This document shows, piece after piece, positions 8,154 to 16,588 of a stretch of DNA of 64,000 bases. Source of the DNA: Streptomyces bacillaris (GTDB lineage: Bacteria > Actinomycetota > Actinomycetes > Streptomycetales > Streptomycetaceae); assembly GCF_003268675.1 (NCBI RefSeq), contig NZ_CP029378.1, forward strand, positions 310,001 through 374,000. Direction: 5' to 3'. Every line of letters begins with the position of its first letter. Position 1 is the stretch's first letter. A model generated the notes under the pieces. The model did not search any database. It saw nothing but the letters and a program-made list of their open reading frames with translations, and had not been told where the DNA came from. The position numbers were made by a program, and so were the translations under genes.

Positions 8154-8878
8154 GGGGCGGCCCCTTCCTGCCGGTCGGGCCGCAGCAGCAGCGCCGTGGC
8201 GACGATGCCGGCCTCGATCCGCCACCGCCCTTCCAGCACCGGCGGCACGGCCGGGTCGGTGCGCAGCAGCCGCGCGCTGAACGTGCCCTCGACCGCCCGG
8301 CCTGACGACCCCACACCCGCCCGCTCGCCCTCCCGGCCCTCCGGAGACTCCCGGTGGAACGTCAGATCCGCCTCCTCGAAGTCCAGCTCGGTGAGGGTGA
8401 GCGGATACCAGGTCTTGAAGACGCTCTCCTTGGCGCTGAACAGCAGCCGGTCCCAGTGGATGTCGCCCGCCTCGCCACCCGCCGCCGCGAACCGTTCCCG
8501 CTCCGAGGGAAGCACCACCAGCTCCGCCACGCCGTCGGGCAGCGGGGCGTGCGGCTCGGCGTCGATGCCGAGCGACAGCACGTCCCCCGCGCGCGCCAGC
8601 GCCGCCGCCCGGTACCCCTCGCAGTGTGTGAGGCTGCCGACGATCCCCTCGGGCCACAGCGGCATACCGCGCTTGCCGTGGAGCACGGCCACGGGTTCCA
8701 GGCCCAGCCTGCCCATGGCCCGCCGCGCGCAGGCCCGCGCGGTCGCGAAGTCGTTCCGGCGTTTGGGCACCGCCCTCGCGATCAGCTCCTCCTCCTCGGG
8801 GAACAGGTTCCCGTCCGCCACGCTGACCTCGCGCGTCGCCGCGCAGGAGACGTACGCGGGCAGCAGCCGCTCGATCAC
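8141..8878 (-). CDS. pptT: 4'-phosphopantetheinyl transferase (PptT/Sfp-like)
   Basis: A 245-residue Sfp-type transferase that moves phosphopantetheine from CoA onto acyl- or peptidyl-carrier proteins. Visible motifs are KRRNDFATAR near residue 40, GSLTHCEGY, the Mg-binding GIDAEPH, and the WDRLLFSAKESVFK helix that binds CoA and metal. The GTG start at 8876-8878 overlaps the stop of the upstream metallophosphoesterase (GTGA), so the two are translationally coupled. The layout matches the mycobacterial pair Rv2795c-Rv2794c (PptH-PptT). A Gly/Ser-rich insertion lies near residue 190. It probably serves fatty acid, polyketide and NRPS carrier proteins encoded elsewhere. Confidence 0.92.
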   Translation of the reverse strand: MIERLLPAYVSCAATREVSVADGNLFPEEEELIARAVPKRRNDFATARACARRAMGRLGLEPVAVLHGKRGMPLWPEGIVGSLTHCEGYRAAALARAGDVLSLGIDAEPHAPLPDGVAELVVLPSERERFAAAGGEAGDIHWDRLLFSAKESVFKTWYPLTLTELDFEEADLTFHRESPEGREGERAGVGSSGRAVEGTFSARLLRTDPAVPPVLEGRWRIEAGIVATALLLRPDRQEGAAPQSP

Positions 8879-9894
8879 AGAGTCCCTCCGGAGGTGGCGG
8901 TGTCGGTACGGGCCGGGGCCGCGGACTCCGGTTCGTACGGGAGGATCTGGCGCAGCAGGCCGCGAGGGTGGCCCCGCTCGCGCCACTCCCTCGGGTAGCC
9001 GATCGAGACCTCCTCGAAGCGGATGCCGTCGTACCAGGTCGTACGGGGTATGTGGAGGTGCCCGTAGACGACTGCCGTGACGTTGAAGCGGCGGTGCCAG
9101 TCGGCGGTCAGTTCGGTGCCGCACCACTGGGCGAACTCCGGATACCACATGATCGACGTGGGCTCCCGGACCAGCGGCCAGTGCCCGGCGAGGACGAGCG
9201 GGATCTCCGGGTCGTGGGCGGCGAGCCTGCGCTCGGTCTCCGCGACCCTGGCCCGGCACCAGTCGTCACGGGTGGGGTACGGGTCGGGGTGGAGGAGGTA
9301 CTCGTCGTTGCAGACGATGCCGGACTTGTGGGCGACGGCCAGCGACTCCTCCTTCGTGTGCGTCCCCGGAGCGCGGAAGGTGTAGTCGTACAGGAGGAAG
9401 AGCGGGGCGATCGCCACCGGCCCGTCCGGGCCCTGCCAGAGCGGGAACGGGTCCTCGGGGGTCAGCACGCCGAGTTCGCGGCAGAGTTCGACGAGGTGGT
9501 CGTAGCGGGCCTGGCCGCGCAGCTGGACCGGGTCCTTGTCCAGGGTCCACAGCTCGTGGTTGCCAGGGGTCCAGATCACCTTGGCGAACCGGGCGGCGAG
9601 CAGGCCCAGGGCCCACCGTATGTCCTCGGGACGCTCCGCGACGTCGCCCGCGACGATGAGCCAGTCCGCGTCGGAGGTGGGGCGGAGGGACTCCACGATG
9701 GGCCGGTTGTCGGTGACCGCCGCATGGAGGTCGCTCACCGCCAGCAGACGTCCGGCCCCCTGCGAGCCGGTCTCCTGCGGGCCGGCCCCCTGCGGGCCGG
9801 TCTCCTGCGGGCCGGTCTCCTGCGGGCCGGTCTCCTGCGGGCCGGTCTCCTGCGACACGGGTTCCTGCGGTGCGGGGTCGCTGGAAGCGGTCAT
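8875..9894 (-). CDS. pptH: metallophosphoesterase, candidate phosphopantetheinyl hydrolase (PptH-like)
   Basis: A 339-residue calcineurin-like phosphoesterase. Metal-binding motifs appear in order: SDLHAAV (DxH), VAGDVAE (GD), TPGNHELW (GNHE), LAGHWPL (H) and VYGHLHIP (GHxH). The start chosen is the ATG at 9892-9894. The first 45 or so residues are a low-complexity repeat of QETGP, encoded by 15-bp DNA repeats, before the catalytic domain. It overlaps the PPTase gene by 4 bases. In mycobacteria the neighbour of PptT in this position removes phosphopantetheine from carrier proteins; that role here is inferred from fold and coupling, not proven. Confidence 0.85.
   Translation of the reverse strand: MTASSDPAPQEPVSQETGPQETGPQETGPQETGPQGAGPQETGSQGAGRLLAVSDLHAAVTDNRPIVESLRPTSDADWLIVAGDVAERPEDIRWALGLLAARFAKVIWTPGNHELWTLDKDPVQLRGQARYDHLVELCRELGVLTPEDPFPLWQGPDGPVAIAPLFLLYDYTFRAPGTHTKEESLAVAHKSGIVCNDEYLLHPDPYPTRDDWCRARVAETERRLAAHDPEIPLVLAGHWPLVREPTSIMWYPEFAQWCGTELTADWHRRFNVTAVVYGHLHIPRTTWYDGIRFEEVSIGYPREWRERGHPRGLLRQILPYEPESAAPARTDTATSGGTL
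9761..9865. repeat. seven tandem 15-bp units inside pptH-like gene
   Basis: Seven head-to-tail units close to TGCGGGCCGGTCTCC, four of them exact, encode a repeating pentapeptide of the QETGP type near the N-terminus of the metallophosphoesterase. Because the unit is a multiple of three, gain or loss keeps the frame. Confidence 0.92.
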
Positions 9895-10046
9895 GTGCGC
9901 TGGTTCCCCGTTCTGTCGGCCGTTGTACGGCTCCGTCCGCACGGCGCGGAGAAGCTCGGAAACTCAGCCTCTCATGAGCCTCTGACACCCGCCCCGGGGT
10001 TCGTCCGCGAGCCTGCCCCGTCCTGTCCCCTCCAGGTGACGCACGG

Positions 10047-12278
10047 TCAACGCGCTTCCCGCGCGCGGCGGGTGTTCAGTTCCTCCACCGCCCCGAGGGC
10101 GTCACCCACGGTCGTGTAGTCGACGGCGACGAAGTTCACCGGGCCGCCACGCTCGGCCTCGCAGGAGCGGGCCCGGTCCAGCAGCCAGTCCCGGGCGTTG
10201 ATCCGGCCCGCGTCCAGTCGGCTGCCGCCCCCGTCGGTGACGAAGTGGTTGAGGAGGAAGAGGCGTTTGCCGGTGCCGCCCCGGTGGGGTGCGCAGCTCA
10301 TCTCGTCGGGGCTGCGGAAGGCGAACGGGGTCTCCATCCCGTACCGGTAGAAGTTGCGGTACCAGGGCGCCGGGCCGTCCGCCTTCTCCGCGAACACCAC
10401 CAGACGCCGGTCACTGTCGATCATCTCCTTCAGCGTCGGCCACGGCTCATCGGGGTCCTCGGAGGGGGCGTGGAGCAGTTCGTCGAGCCCGGCCTCGTGG
10501 AAGGCCTCCTCGGTCTCCTCGGCACTGATGTCGTCCTGGATGATCAGAGTGACGATCTCGGCGGGGTTGGCACGCAGCCAGGCACCGATGTCCTCCAGGG
10601 TGGGGACCAGCTCGATCGCCCCGGCCCGGCAGACGCTGTGGCAGAGCCAGAGCCCTTCGCGCGGCGGGTTGGCCCGGTCGATCGCGGCGGAGATGAGCCG
10701 GCGCTGCTCCGGTGTGAATTCGGGGTCGTCGAGCCGGGCGGCGATGTCCTGCGGGCTCTCCCAGTGGTACGTGTCCAGTTGGAGCGCGCGGACCCCGGTG
10801 TCGAGCTGGGTGGTGATGTCGGGGTCCTGAAGGGGGCCGATGAACCGGTCGGCGGTGGTCGACATGGCGTTGTGGGCGGTGAGGTGGGCGACTTCGTCGT
10901 ACCTCAGGTCACAGAGTTCGGTACTGCCCTGGCAGCGGCGGGGCGCGGACGGGCCGAGTACGGGCGGGACGAGCAGGGCGCCCGCCAGCGCGGCGCAGGT
11001 GACGCCCGCGGCCACGCCCCGTACGGCGGTGGGTGTCGGGAGCGTGCGCGGGCGCACGAGGAAGGCCCAGCCGGTGGCGGTGAGCAGCGCCCCGCCGACG
11101 AGGGCCGTGAGGGCGGCGGTCAGTCCGGTGGCCACCGCCTGGTCGACGGCGTTGCGCTGGAGGTCCTGGACGAGCGCGGTGACGCTCGGCGGCCAGGAGG
11201 GCGGGACGGTGAGGAACCGGCCCCCGGTGACCGGGCGGACCAGCAGGACGGCCGCCGCCGCGAGGATTCCGCCGCCGGCGATCGCCTGCCCCAGCCCCAT
11301 GAGCCGCCGGGCGGGGGCGCCGGGGCCGGTCCCCCAGAGGGCCGCGAGGGAGACCAGGGCCAGGACGGTGGCGAGGATCTGGAGCTGGGTCAGCCGCTGC
11401 ACCCGCTCACGGGCCTGTTCCAGGGCTTCGAGATCGTTGCCCGCGGCCGTCAGGGTCGCGGTGAGATCCCACGTACCTCCTCGGAGGGTGGTACGGAGAT
11501 CGGCCGCCGCCGTCCGTGACCCGTCGGCCAGTGCGGCTGCCGCGGTCGTGGCCAGGGCTGTCGATACGTCGCCCCTGCCGAGGGCCACGGCCACCTCGGG
11601 GCGCAGCTCCGCCCGCTCTCCCTCGGGCACCAGCCTGAGCAGGGCGTCGGTGGCGCGGGCGGCCTGGTCGTCGGTGAGCGGCAGGGCGGGCAGGGTGGGC
11701 GCGCGGCCCTCCCTAAGGGCTTCGAGCGCGGCGGTGAGGTCGTCGGTGAAGCGGGCGAAGTCCGGCTGGTCCTGGTCCTGCAGGCTGGCGACCAGGTCAC
11801 CGAAGTAGATACGGGCGAGTTCGGCCAGGTTCCGCAGCACCGGGTCGAGGTCCACGGCCAGTCGCAGTTCCTCGGTGTCGCCGCGCAGGTAGTCGGTGAG
11901 GGCGTGGATCTGCTGGTCGGTGAGCGAGCGGACCGTGGCCGGGGGCAGGACGACCTTGACGTTGGAGGTCACGAGCGCCTCGGGGACCGGCAGATGGGCG
12001 AGGAGGTCGCGGGTGACGGGGGCGATCGCCGGGTCGACGAGCACCTCGCTGTAGAGACGGTCGTACGCCGACTCCTCGTCCAGGACGGACTGGTAGTACC
12101 CCGGCGACAGGACGGTGGCCCGGACCGTCGAGGTGAGCGCCACCGTCATCACGCCGAGCACGGCGAGGACGAACGCCGCCACCCGCACCGCCCGGCGGGT
12201 TCGGCCCGGAGCCATGGGACCGGGCTCCGGGGGAAGCAGGTTCTCCGGCGGGACCAGCGGTATCGGTGTAGCGCTCAC
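10047..12278 (-). CDS. membrane protein with C-terminal PI-PLC X-like domain
   Basis: A 743-residue fusion. Residues about 30-50 form a membrane helix, 55-290 a mostly helical extracytoplasmic region, and about 300-440 contain four or so further membrane spans. After this comes a domain of the PI-PLC X-like type (residues 450-740) with LTAHNAM containing the first catalytic His (about 469), the metal-ligand Asp in LQLDTYHW, and LCHSVC, probably with a disulfide. Such domains cleave phosphodiester bonds in phosphoinositides or related glycerophospholipids; bacterial substrates are poorly known. Start is GTG at 12276-12278. It is divergent from the glycosyltransferase gene and is probably membrane-bound with the catalytic domain outside. 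Confidence 0.8.
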   Translation of the reverse strand: MSATPIPLVPPENLLPPEPGPMAPGRTRRAVRVAAFVLAVLGVMTVALTSTVRATVLSPGYYQSVLDEESAYDRLYSEVLVDPAIAPVTRDLLAHLPVPEALVTSNVKVVLPPATVRSLTDQQIHALTDYLRGDTEELRLAVDLDPVLRNLAELARIYFGDLVASLQDQDQPDFARFTDDLTAALEALREGRAPTLPALPLTDDQAARATDALLRLVPEGERAELRPEVAVALGRGDVSTALATTAAAALADGSRTAAADLRTTLRGGTWDLTATLTAAGNDLEALEQARERVQRLTQLQILATVLALVSLAALWGTGPGAPARRLMGLGQAIAGGGILAAAAVLLVRPVTGGRFLTVPPSWPPSVTALVQDLQRNAVDQAVATGLTAALTALVGGALLTATGWAFLVRPRTLPTPTAVRGVAAGVTCAALAGALLVPPVLGPSAPRRCQGSTELCDLRYDEVAHLTAHNAMSTTADRFIGPLQDPDITTQLDTGVRALQLDTYHWESPQDIAARLDDPEFTPEQRRLISAAIDRANPPREGLWLCHSVCRAGAIELVPTLEDIGAWLRANPAEIVTLIIQDDISAEETEEAFHEAGLDELLHAPSEDPDEPWPTLKEMIDSDRRLVVFAEKADGPAPWYRNFYRYGMETPFAFRSPDEMSCAPHRGGTGKRLFLLNHFVTDGGGSRLDAGRINARDWLLDRARSCEAERGGPVNFVAVDYTTVGDALGAVEELNTRRAREAR

Positions 12279-12348
12279 TCACTCAGCCTATGCGGATTAT
12301 CAGCTTTCATGCATGAATGATGGGACTTGTGCAGTGAGGAGCCCCGCC

Positions 12349-13236
12349 GTGCACTCCGTCCACCTGGCCGTGCTGATGACCAGTCACAACCGGCGTACGA
12401 GGACGCTGTCGGCGCTCGCGGCCCTGCACGCCCAGCACGGGCTTCCGGCCCACGCCACGCTGGGCGTGCACTTGGTGGACGCGGGCTCCACCGACGGTAC
12501 TCCGGAGGCCGTCCGCCTGCTCCACCCGTCGGTCGAGGTCATGTCGGTGGACGCGGACATCCCCCGTAACCAGGCGCTCCGCATCGCCAGCCGCAACAGC
12601 CGCAGCGGCGGCGGAGGGGGCGGCTCGCACCGCGGCCGACCGGGCGGGCCGAGCCATCGGTGGACGCACCAGCTATGGCTGGACGACGGGGTCGAACTGT
12701 TCCCGGACGCCCTCACCACGCTGCTGGGGGCAGCGGATACGGTCGGGGACGGGTCGGTCGTCGTCGGGGCGGTCCGGGGGCCGGACGGGACCACGGTCTA
12801 CTCGGGGCGGCGCGGACGTTCGCTCACGCTCGTGGAGCCCGGCGGGGAGCGCCCCGAGCCGTGCGACACGTACGACGGCCGCGTGGTGCTGCTCTCCCGG
12901 GCCGCACACGACCTGGTCGGGGACCCCGACAAGGTGTTCCGCCACCGGATGGGCGACTACGACCACGGGTACCGCGCCCGGCGGGCCGGGGTGGACGCCT
13001 TCGTCGCCCCGTCACCGGTCGGCGTCTGCGCGGAGGGGCCGGACACCCCCGGTTCGCTGGAGCCGGGGATCGGGGTGCGGGAGGCGCTGCGCCGGGTGAC
13101 CTCCGCACGGGAGCTGCCGCCGCGCCAGTGGTGGGTGTACTGCCTGCGCCACACCTGGCCGTGGGCGCCTTTGCTGATGGTATCCCCGTACGCGCGGACG
13201 GCGGCCCGGGCGACGATCGGCCGGTGGCGAGGGTGA
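12349..13236 (+). CDS. family 2 glycosyltransferase
   Basis: A 295-residue GT-A fold protein. It starts with VHLAVLMTSHNR, continues with LVDAGSTDGT (nucleotide-sugar binding) and has the DxD-like metal motif in LWLDDGVELF. The acceptor-side RHRMGDYDHGYRARRAG resembles the ED-Y region of rhamnosyl- and galactofuranosyl-type transferases. Between residues about 84 and 104 there is an odd Gly/Ser/Arg-rich insertion (six glycines in a row). The GTG at 12349 is favoured by GAGGAG 7 bases upstream; ATG 12313 would add 12 residues. It probably acts on a cell-envelope glycan at the inner face of the membrane. No other cluster genes of that pathway adjoin except the MraY-like gene. Confidence 0.8.
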   Translation: MHSVHLAVLMTSHNRRTRTLSALAALHAQHGLPAHATLGVHLVDAGSTDGTPEAVRLLHPSVEVMSVDADIPRNQALRIASRNSRSGGGGGGSHRGRPGGPSHRWTHQLWLDDGVELFPDALTTLLGAADTVGDGSVVVGAVRGPDGTTVYSGRRGRSLTLVEPGGERPEPCDTYDGRVVLLSRAAHDLVGDPDKVFRHRMGDYDHGYRARRAGVDAFVAPSPVGVCAEGPDTPGSLEPGIGVREALRRVTSARELPPRQWWVYCLRHTWPWAPLLMVSPYARTAARATIGRWRG

Positions 13237-13340
13237 CCGGGGTGACGGGTGCGGCATCCCGGCTTGCGGCTGACGGTCTGTGGTCGGGCGGTCTGTGGCC
13301 GGTCCTCCGCAGTCGTTGGTTCGTGGCGCGTCGGTCAGCT

Positions 13341-14540
13341 TCAGCTGCGGTCGGCGGTGAGGCCCACGGCGGGGCGGCCGGTGGGTGGCGGGGGCACGGT
13401 GGGGCGGCCGGGGGTGGTCCGGGCCGGCTCGGCGGCCACTGGGGCGGGGCTTTCGGGCGCGGCGGGTACGGGCTTGGGCCCGGGCCGGAGTGAGGTGCCG
13501 GTGCGGACGGTTCCGGTGAGCGGGCGGCGGGTGGCCGTGACCGGCGGAGCCACGTACGCCGGGATCCTCAGCAGCGCGACGACGGCCGCCGCGCTGCCGG
13601 TCACCGGTACGAGGGCGAAGGCGGGGTGCAGCACCTCCGCGTACACCAGCGTGCTGGTCAGCGCCGCCGCGCCCGCCCACAGGCCGAGGACGACGGCCAC
13701 TCCGGGCACGGTGACGCGGAGGCGGCGCAGGCGGTGCGTGATGTGGTCGCCGCAGTCCTGGAGCAGGGGGCGCACGGCCCGGCGGCGCGACACCAGGACG
13801 AGGGCGGCGTCCGCTAGAGCGACGGTGGCCAGCACGGGCAGCGCGATCCACGCGGCGCGCTCCGGCGGCGCCTCCGCGAGGACCAGTGCGCCGGAGGAGG
13901 CCAGGACGAAGCCGGTGAAGAGCGACCCGCACGCGCCGGGACGGATGCGGGCGGGGTGCCAGTTGTGGAGCAGGAAACCGATGAGCCCGGCGAGCAGGAC
14001 GGCGGGCGGCAGGGCGAGTCCGGCCCGGCCGTCGAGGGCCGCGCAGGTGAGCAGCCCGGCGGCGGTGACGGTGCCGACCGTCGCCAGGACTCCGTCGGAG
14101 GTGTCGAGCAGGGCGAAGGCCTGGGTGACGGCGACGATCCCGATCACGGCCAGGACGCCCGCCACCGGCGAAAGACCGGCGAGGCAGACGGCGAGCGTGG
14201 CGGCGGCCGTCTGGACCGCCACCCGCAGGGGCACGCCGAGCGGCCGCACATCGTGGACGAGTCCGAGGGCGGCGACGATCGCGGCCCCGGCCAGCAGCCC
14301 GGTGACGGCCCGTCCGGACCCGCCCGCCGCGCCGAGCCCCGTACCGGCGGCGGCAGCCGCGCCGACGCCGAGGACCACCGTCGTACCGCCGAGTCTGCGC
14401 ACCACCCCGGCGCGTGAGGGGCGCGCGCCCGGCTCGTGGGCGGCTCCGGCGCGGAGCGCCGTACGGCGGACGCCCTTGGCGAGTACGACCGTGATGAACA
14501 GCGCGGCCGCACCGGAGGCGATGATCCCAAGCACGTTCAC
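13341..14540 (-). CDS. MraY/WecA-like polyprenyl-phosphate sugar-1-phosphate transferase
   Basis: A 399-residue integral membrane protein with about ten hydrophobic spans. It contains PSRAGVVRRLGGTTV near residue 40, HDVRPLGVPLR, and LLDTSDGVLATVGTVTA, which corresponds to the aspartate-rich NxxxxxDGxDG loop of this family, plus LLHNWHPARIRPG. The C-terminal 65 residues are Pro/Thr-rich and cytoplasmic. The family links sugar-1-phosphate to undecaprenyl phosphate as the first step of wall polymer or exopolysaccharide synthesis. The normal second Asp of the loop is altered (SDG), so activity should be tested. GTG start at 14538-14540 with a GGCAGGG ribosome site. Convergent with the glycosyltransferase gene. 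Confidence 0.78.
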   Translation of the reverse strand: MNVLGIIASGAAALFITVVLAKGVRRTALRAGAAHEPGARPSRAGVVRRLGGTTVVLGVGAAAAAGTGLGAAGGSGRAVTGLLAGAAIVAALGLVHDVRPLGVPLRVAVQTAAATLAVCLAGLSPVAGVLAVIGIVAVTQAFALLDTSDGVLATVGTVTAAGLLTCAALDGRAGLALPPAVLLAGLIGFLLHNWHPARIRPGACGSLFTGFVLASSGALVLAEAPPERAAWIALPVLATVALADAALVLVSRRRAVRPLLQDCGDHITHRLRRLRVTVPGVAVVLGLWAGAAALTSTLVYAEVLHPAFALVPVTGSAAAVVALLRIPAYVAPPVTATRRPLTGTVRTGTSLRPGPKPVPAAPESPAPVAAEPARTTPGRPTVPPPPTGRPAVGLTADRS

Positions 14541-14790
14541 CTGCCCTGCCTTTCCTCGTTCGTGAACAGCGGCGCACGGGGCGCCGGGCGACCGTGGAAC
14601 ACGGCGGTCCGGCGCTCGTCCGGTTGCGGTGTCGGGGGACGTAGGACGCCAGTGGAGTGGCGGTTCTCCCCAACCTACGGGGCCGATGTCCCCATTCACC
14701 CCGAATAACACGAAAAAGGCGTTGATTCCCTGATCTACTGACCCGGGCGTGCGGGCAGCGGCTCCGCCCGGCCTCTCCCCCCCAGACCCC

Positions 14791-16374
14791 TCAGGCCGCG
14801 GCCACCTCCCGTGTGTCGCGGCCGTCCACGTACGTCGTCACGATCTCGATGTCACCGATCCGGCTGGGGTCCACCCGGTGCGGGTCGTCCCCGAGGACCA
14901 CCAGGTCGGCGCGCTTGCCCGGGGAGAGGGTGCCCGCCGCACCGTCCCGGTGGGAGGCGTGGGCACCGGCGACCGTGTAGGCGCGCAGGGCCTCCTCGAC
15001 TCCGATGGCCTCGTCGCCGCCGATGGTCCGGCCCGTCAGGGAGGCGCGTTCGACCATGAACTGGATGGCGCGCAGCGGCGATCCGTCCGCGACGGGGCGG
15101 TCGGAGCTGCCGACGAGGGTGACGCCGTGGTCCAGGAAGCCCCGGCCCCGGTACATCCAGCCGGCCCGCCGCTCCCCCATCACCGTCGCGTAGTCGTCAC
15201 CGAAGTGGCGCAGGAAGGCGGGCTGGACGACCGCGCTCACCCCGAGCGCGGCGAGGCGGGGCAACTGGTCGGGGCGGATCAGCCCGGCGTGTTCGATGCG
15301 GTGGCGGGCGTCCGGCCGGGGCCTCAGCTTCTGGGCGTGCTCCAGGGCGTCGAGGGCGAGGTCGGCGGCGCGGTCCCCGATCGCGTGGACGGCGAGCTGC
15401 CAGCCGGCGAGGTGGCCGTCGACGATGAGGCGGGTGAGCCGCTCGGGGTCGTCCTGGAACTGTCCGGTGTTGTCGCCCGTTCCCTCGTACGGGGAGGTGA
15501 GCGCGGCCGTGCGGGCCATCATGCCGCCGTCGGTGTAGATCTTCAGGGCGCCCAGGGAGAGCCAGTCGTCGCCGAAGCCGGTGCGCACGCCGAGGTCCAT
15601 GGCCTGGGTGAAGCCGTCGTCGGGGTGGGCGGCGCGGGTACGGAGGGTGTCGCCGGACGCCATGAGCTGGACGCGCAGAGGCAGTCGGCCCCGGTCGCGG
15701 AGGAGTTGGTAGGCGCCCAGCTCGACAGGGCTGTGGCCGAGCAGCCCGCCGCCTATGCCTGCCTCGACGCAGGCCGTGATCCCCTCGGCCAGGCACTCCC
15801 GGGCGGCGTGCTCGATCGCGTCGGCCAACTCCTCCTGCCCGTAAGGCAGCCGCAGCCGGCGGGCGGCGGTCATGGCGCTCTCGGCGAGGAAACCCTCCTG
15901 GTGCTCCACTCCGTCCGGCAGCAGGTCCAGGACGGCCGAGTTGACGACGCAGGCGTGTCCGGAGTCGTGCATCAGGAGGATCCTGCGGCCGTGGCTGACC
16001 CGGTCCAGCTCGGCGGCGGTCAGGTGGCGGCCCAGCGCCCGCTGGTCGTAACCGGCGAGATCCAGCCAGGCTCCGGGCGGTGCGGGTCTGCGGGCGGCCC
16101 GGTCCACGACGGCGAGGATGTCCTCGATCCGGGCGCACGGGGCGATGCTGGGCGTACGGGCCTTCAACCCGGCCCAGGCCAGGTGGACATGGCTGTCGAT
16201 GAAGCCGGGCAGCACGGTGGCGCCCTGGAGATCGACCACCTCGCGGGCCGGGAGGGCGGTCACCGCACCGTCCAGGCCGACGATCCGGCCCTGCCAGATG
16301 CCCAGGTCACGGGCGACGGGGTGGTGCGGGTCCATGGTCAGGATGCGGGCGTTCGTCAGCCTCGTACAGAGCAT
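14791..16374 (-). CDS. amidohydrolase of the YtcJ type
   Basis: A 527-residue metal-dependent hydrolase. The HxH metal pair is in FIDSHVHLAW (about residue 62), and the other typical YtcJ blocks are present: LLMHDSGHACVVNSA, LKIYTDGGMMAR, LAVHAIGDRA, RIEHAGLI, VGSSDRPVADGSPL. The C-terminus ends with LSPGKRADLVVLGDDP, the beta-sandwich signature of the family. Members hydrolyse C-N bonds of amides or formamides; the substrate is not deducible here. ATG start at 16372-16374. It is divergent from the iron-box formyltransferase gene with 214 bases between them. Confidence 0.88.
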   Translation of the reverse strand: MLCTRLTNARILTMDPHHPVARDLGIWQGRIVGLDGAVTALPAREVVDLQGATVLPGFIDSHVHLAWAGLKARTPSIAPCARIEDILAVVDRAARRPAPPGAWLDLAGYDQRALGRHLTAAELDRVSHGRRILLMHDSGHACVVNSAVLDLLPDGVEHQEGFLAESAMTAARRLRLPYGQEELADAIEHAARECLAEGITACVEAGIGGGLLGHSPVELGAYQLLRDRGRLPLRVQLMASGDTLRTRAAHPDDGFTQAMDLGVRTGFGDDWLSLGALKIYTDGGMMARTAALTSPYEGTGDNTGQFQDDPERLTRLIVDGHLAGWQLAVHAIGDRAADLALDALEHAQKLRPRPDARHRIEHAGLIRPDQLPRLAALGVSAVVQPAFLRHFGDDYATVMGERRAGWMYRGRGFLDHGVTLVGSSDRPVADGSPLRAIQFMVERASLTGRTIGGDEAIGVEEALRAYTVAGAHASHRDGAAGTLSPGKRADLVVLGDDPHRVDPSRIGDIEIVTTYVDGRDTREVAAA

Positions 16375-16529
16375 GGGAGGTCCCTCCCCGTCGCGGTCGG
16401 ATCCACGGCTCGCAGCCGGGGAGCGGGCCGGCCCAAGCTAACCCCCCACCCCCTCCCTGTCGATGTCAGGGTGCGTTTCAAGCCGACCTGATCCGCCAAC
16501 ACCACTGTGAATCATGGGACGTTGTGGTC

Positions 16530-16548
16530 TTAGGTAAGCCTTGCTTTA
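16530..16548 (+). promoter_or_regulatory. iron box (DmdR/IdeR operator)
   Basis: The 19-mer TTAGGTAAGCCTTGCTTTA matches the actinobacterial iron box consensus TWAGGTWAGSCTWACCTWA at 17 of 19 positions by eye. It lies 41-59 bases upstream of the formyltransferase start, where iron-loaded DmdR/IdeR would block transcription. This predicts expression under iron starvation. Confidence 0.82.
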
Positions 16549-16588
16549 CTGAATCGCCGGTCCATCGCTCATCCAAGGAGGCACCTCC

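Noticed and set aside
9761..9865. Tandem repeats considered as a CRISPR array
   Set aside because: Units are 15 bp without spacers and encode an in-frame peptide; no cas genes are present.
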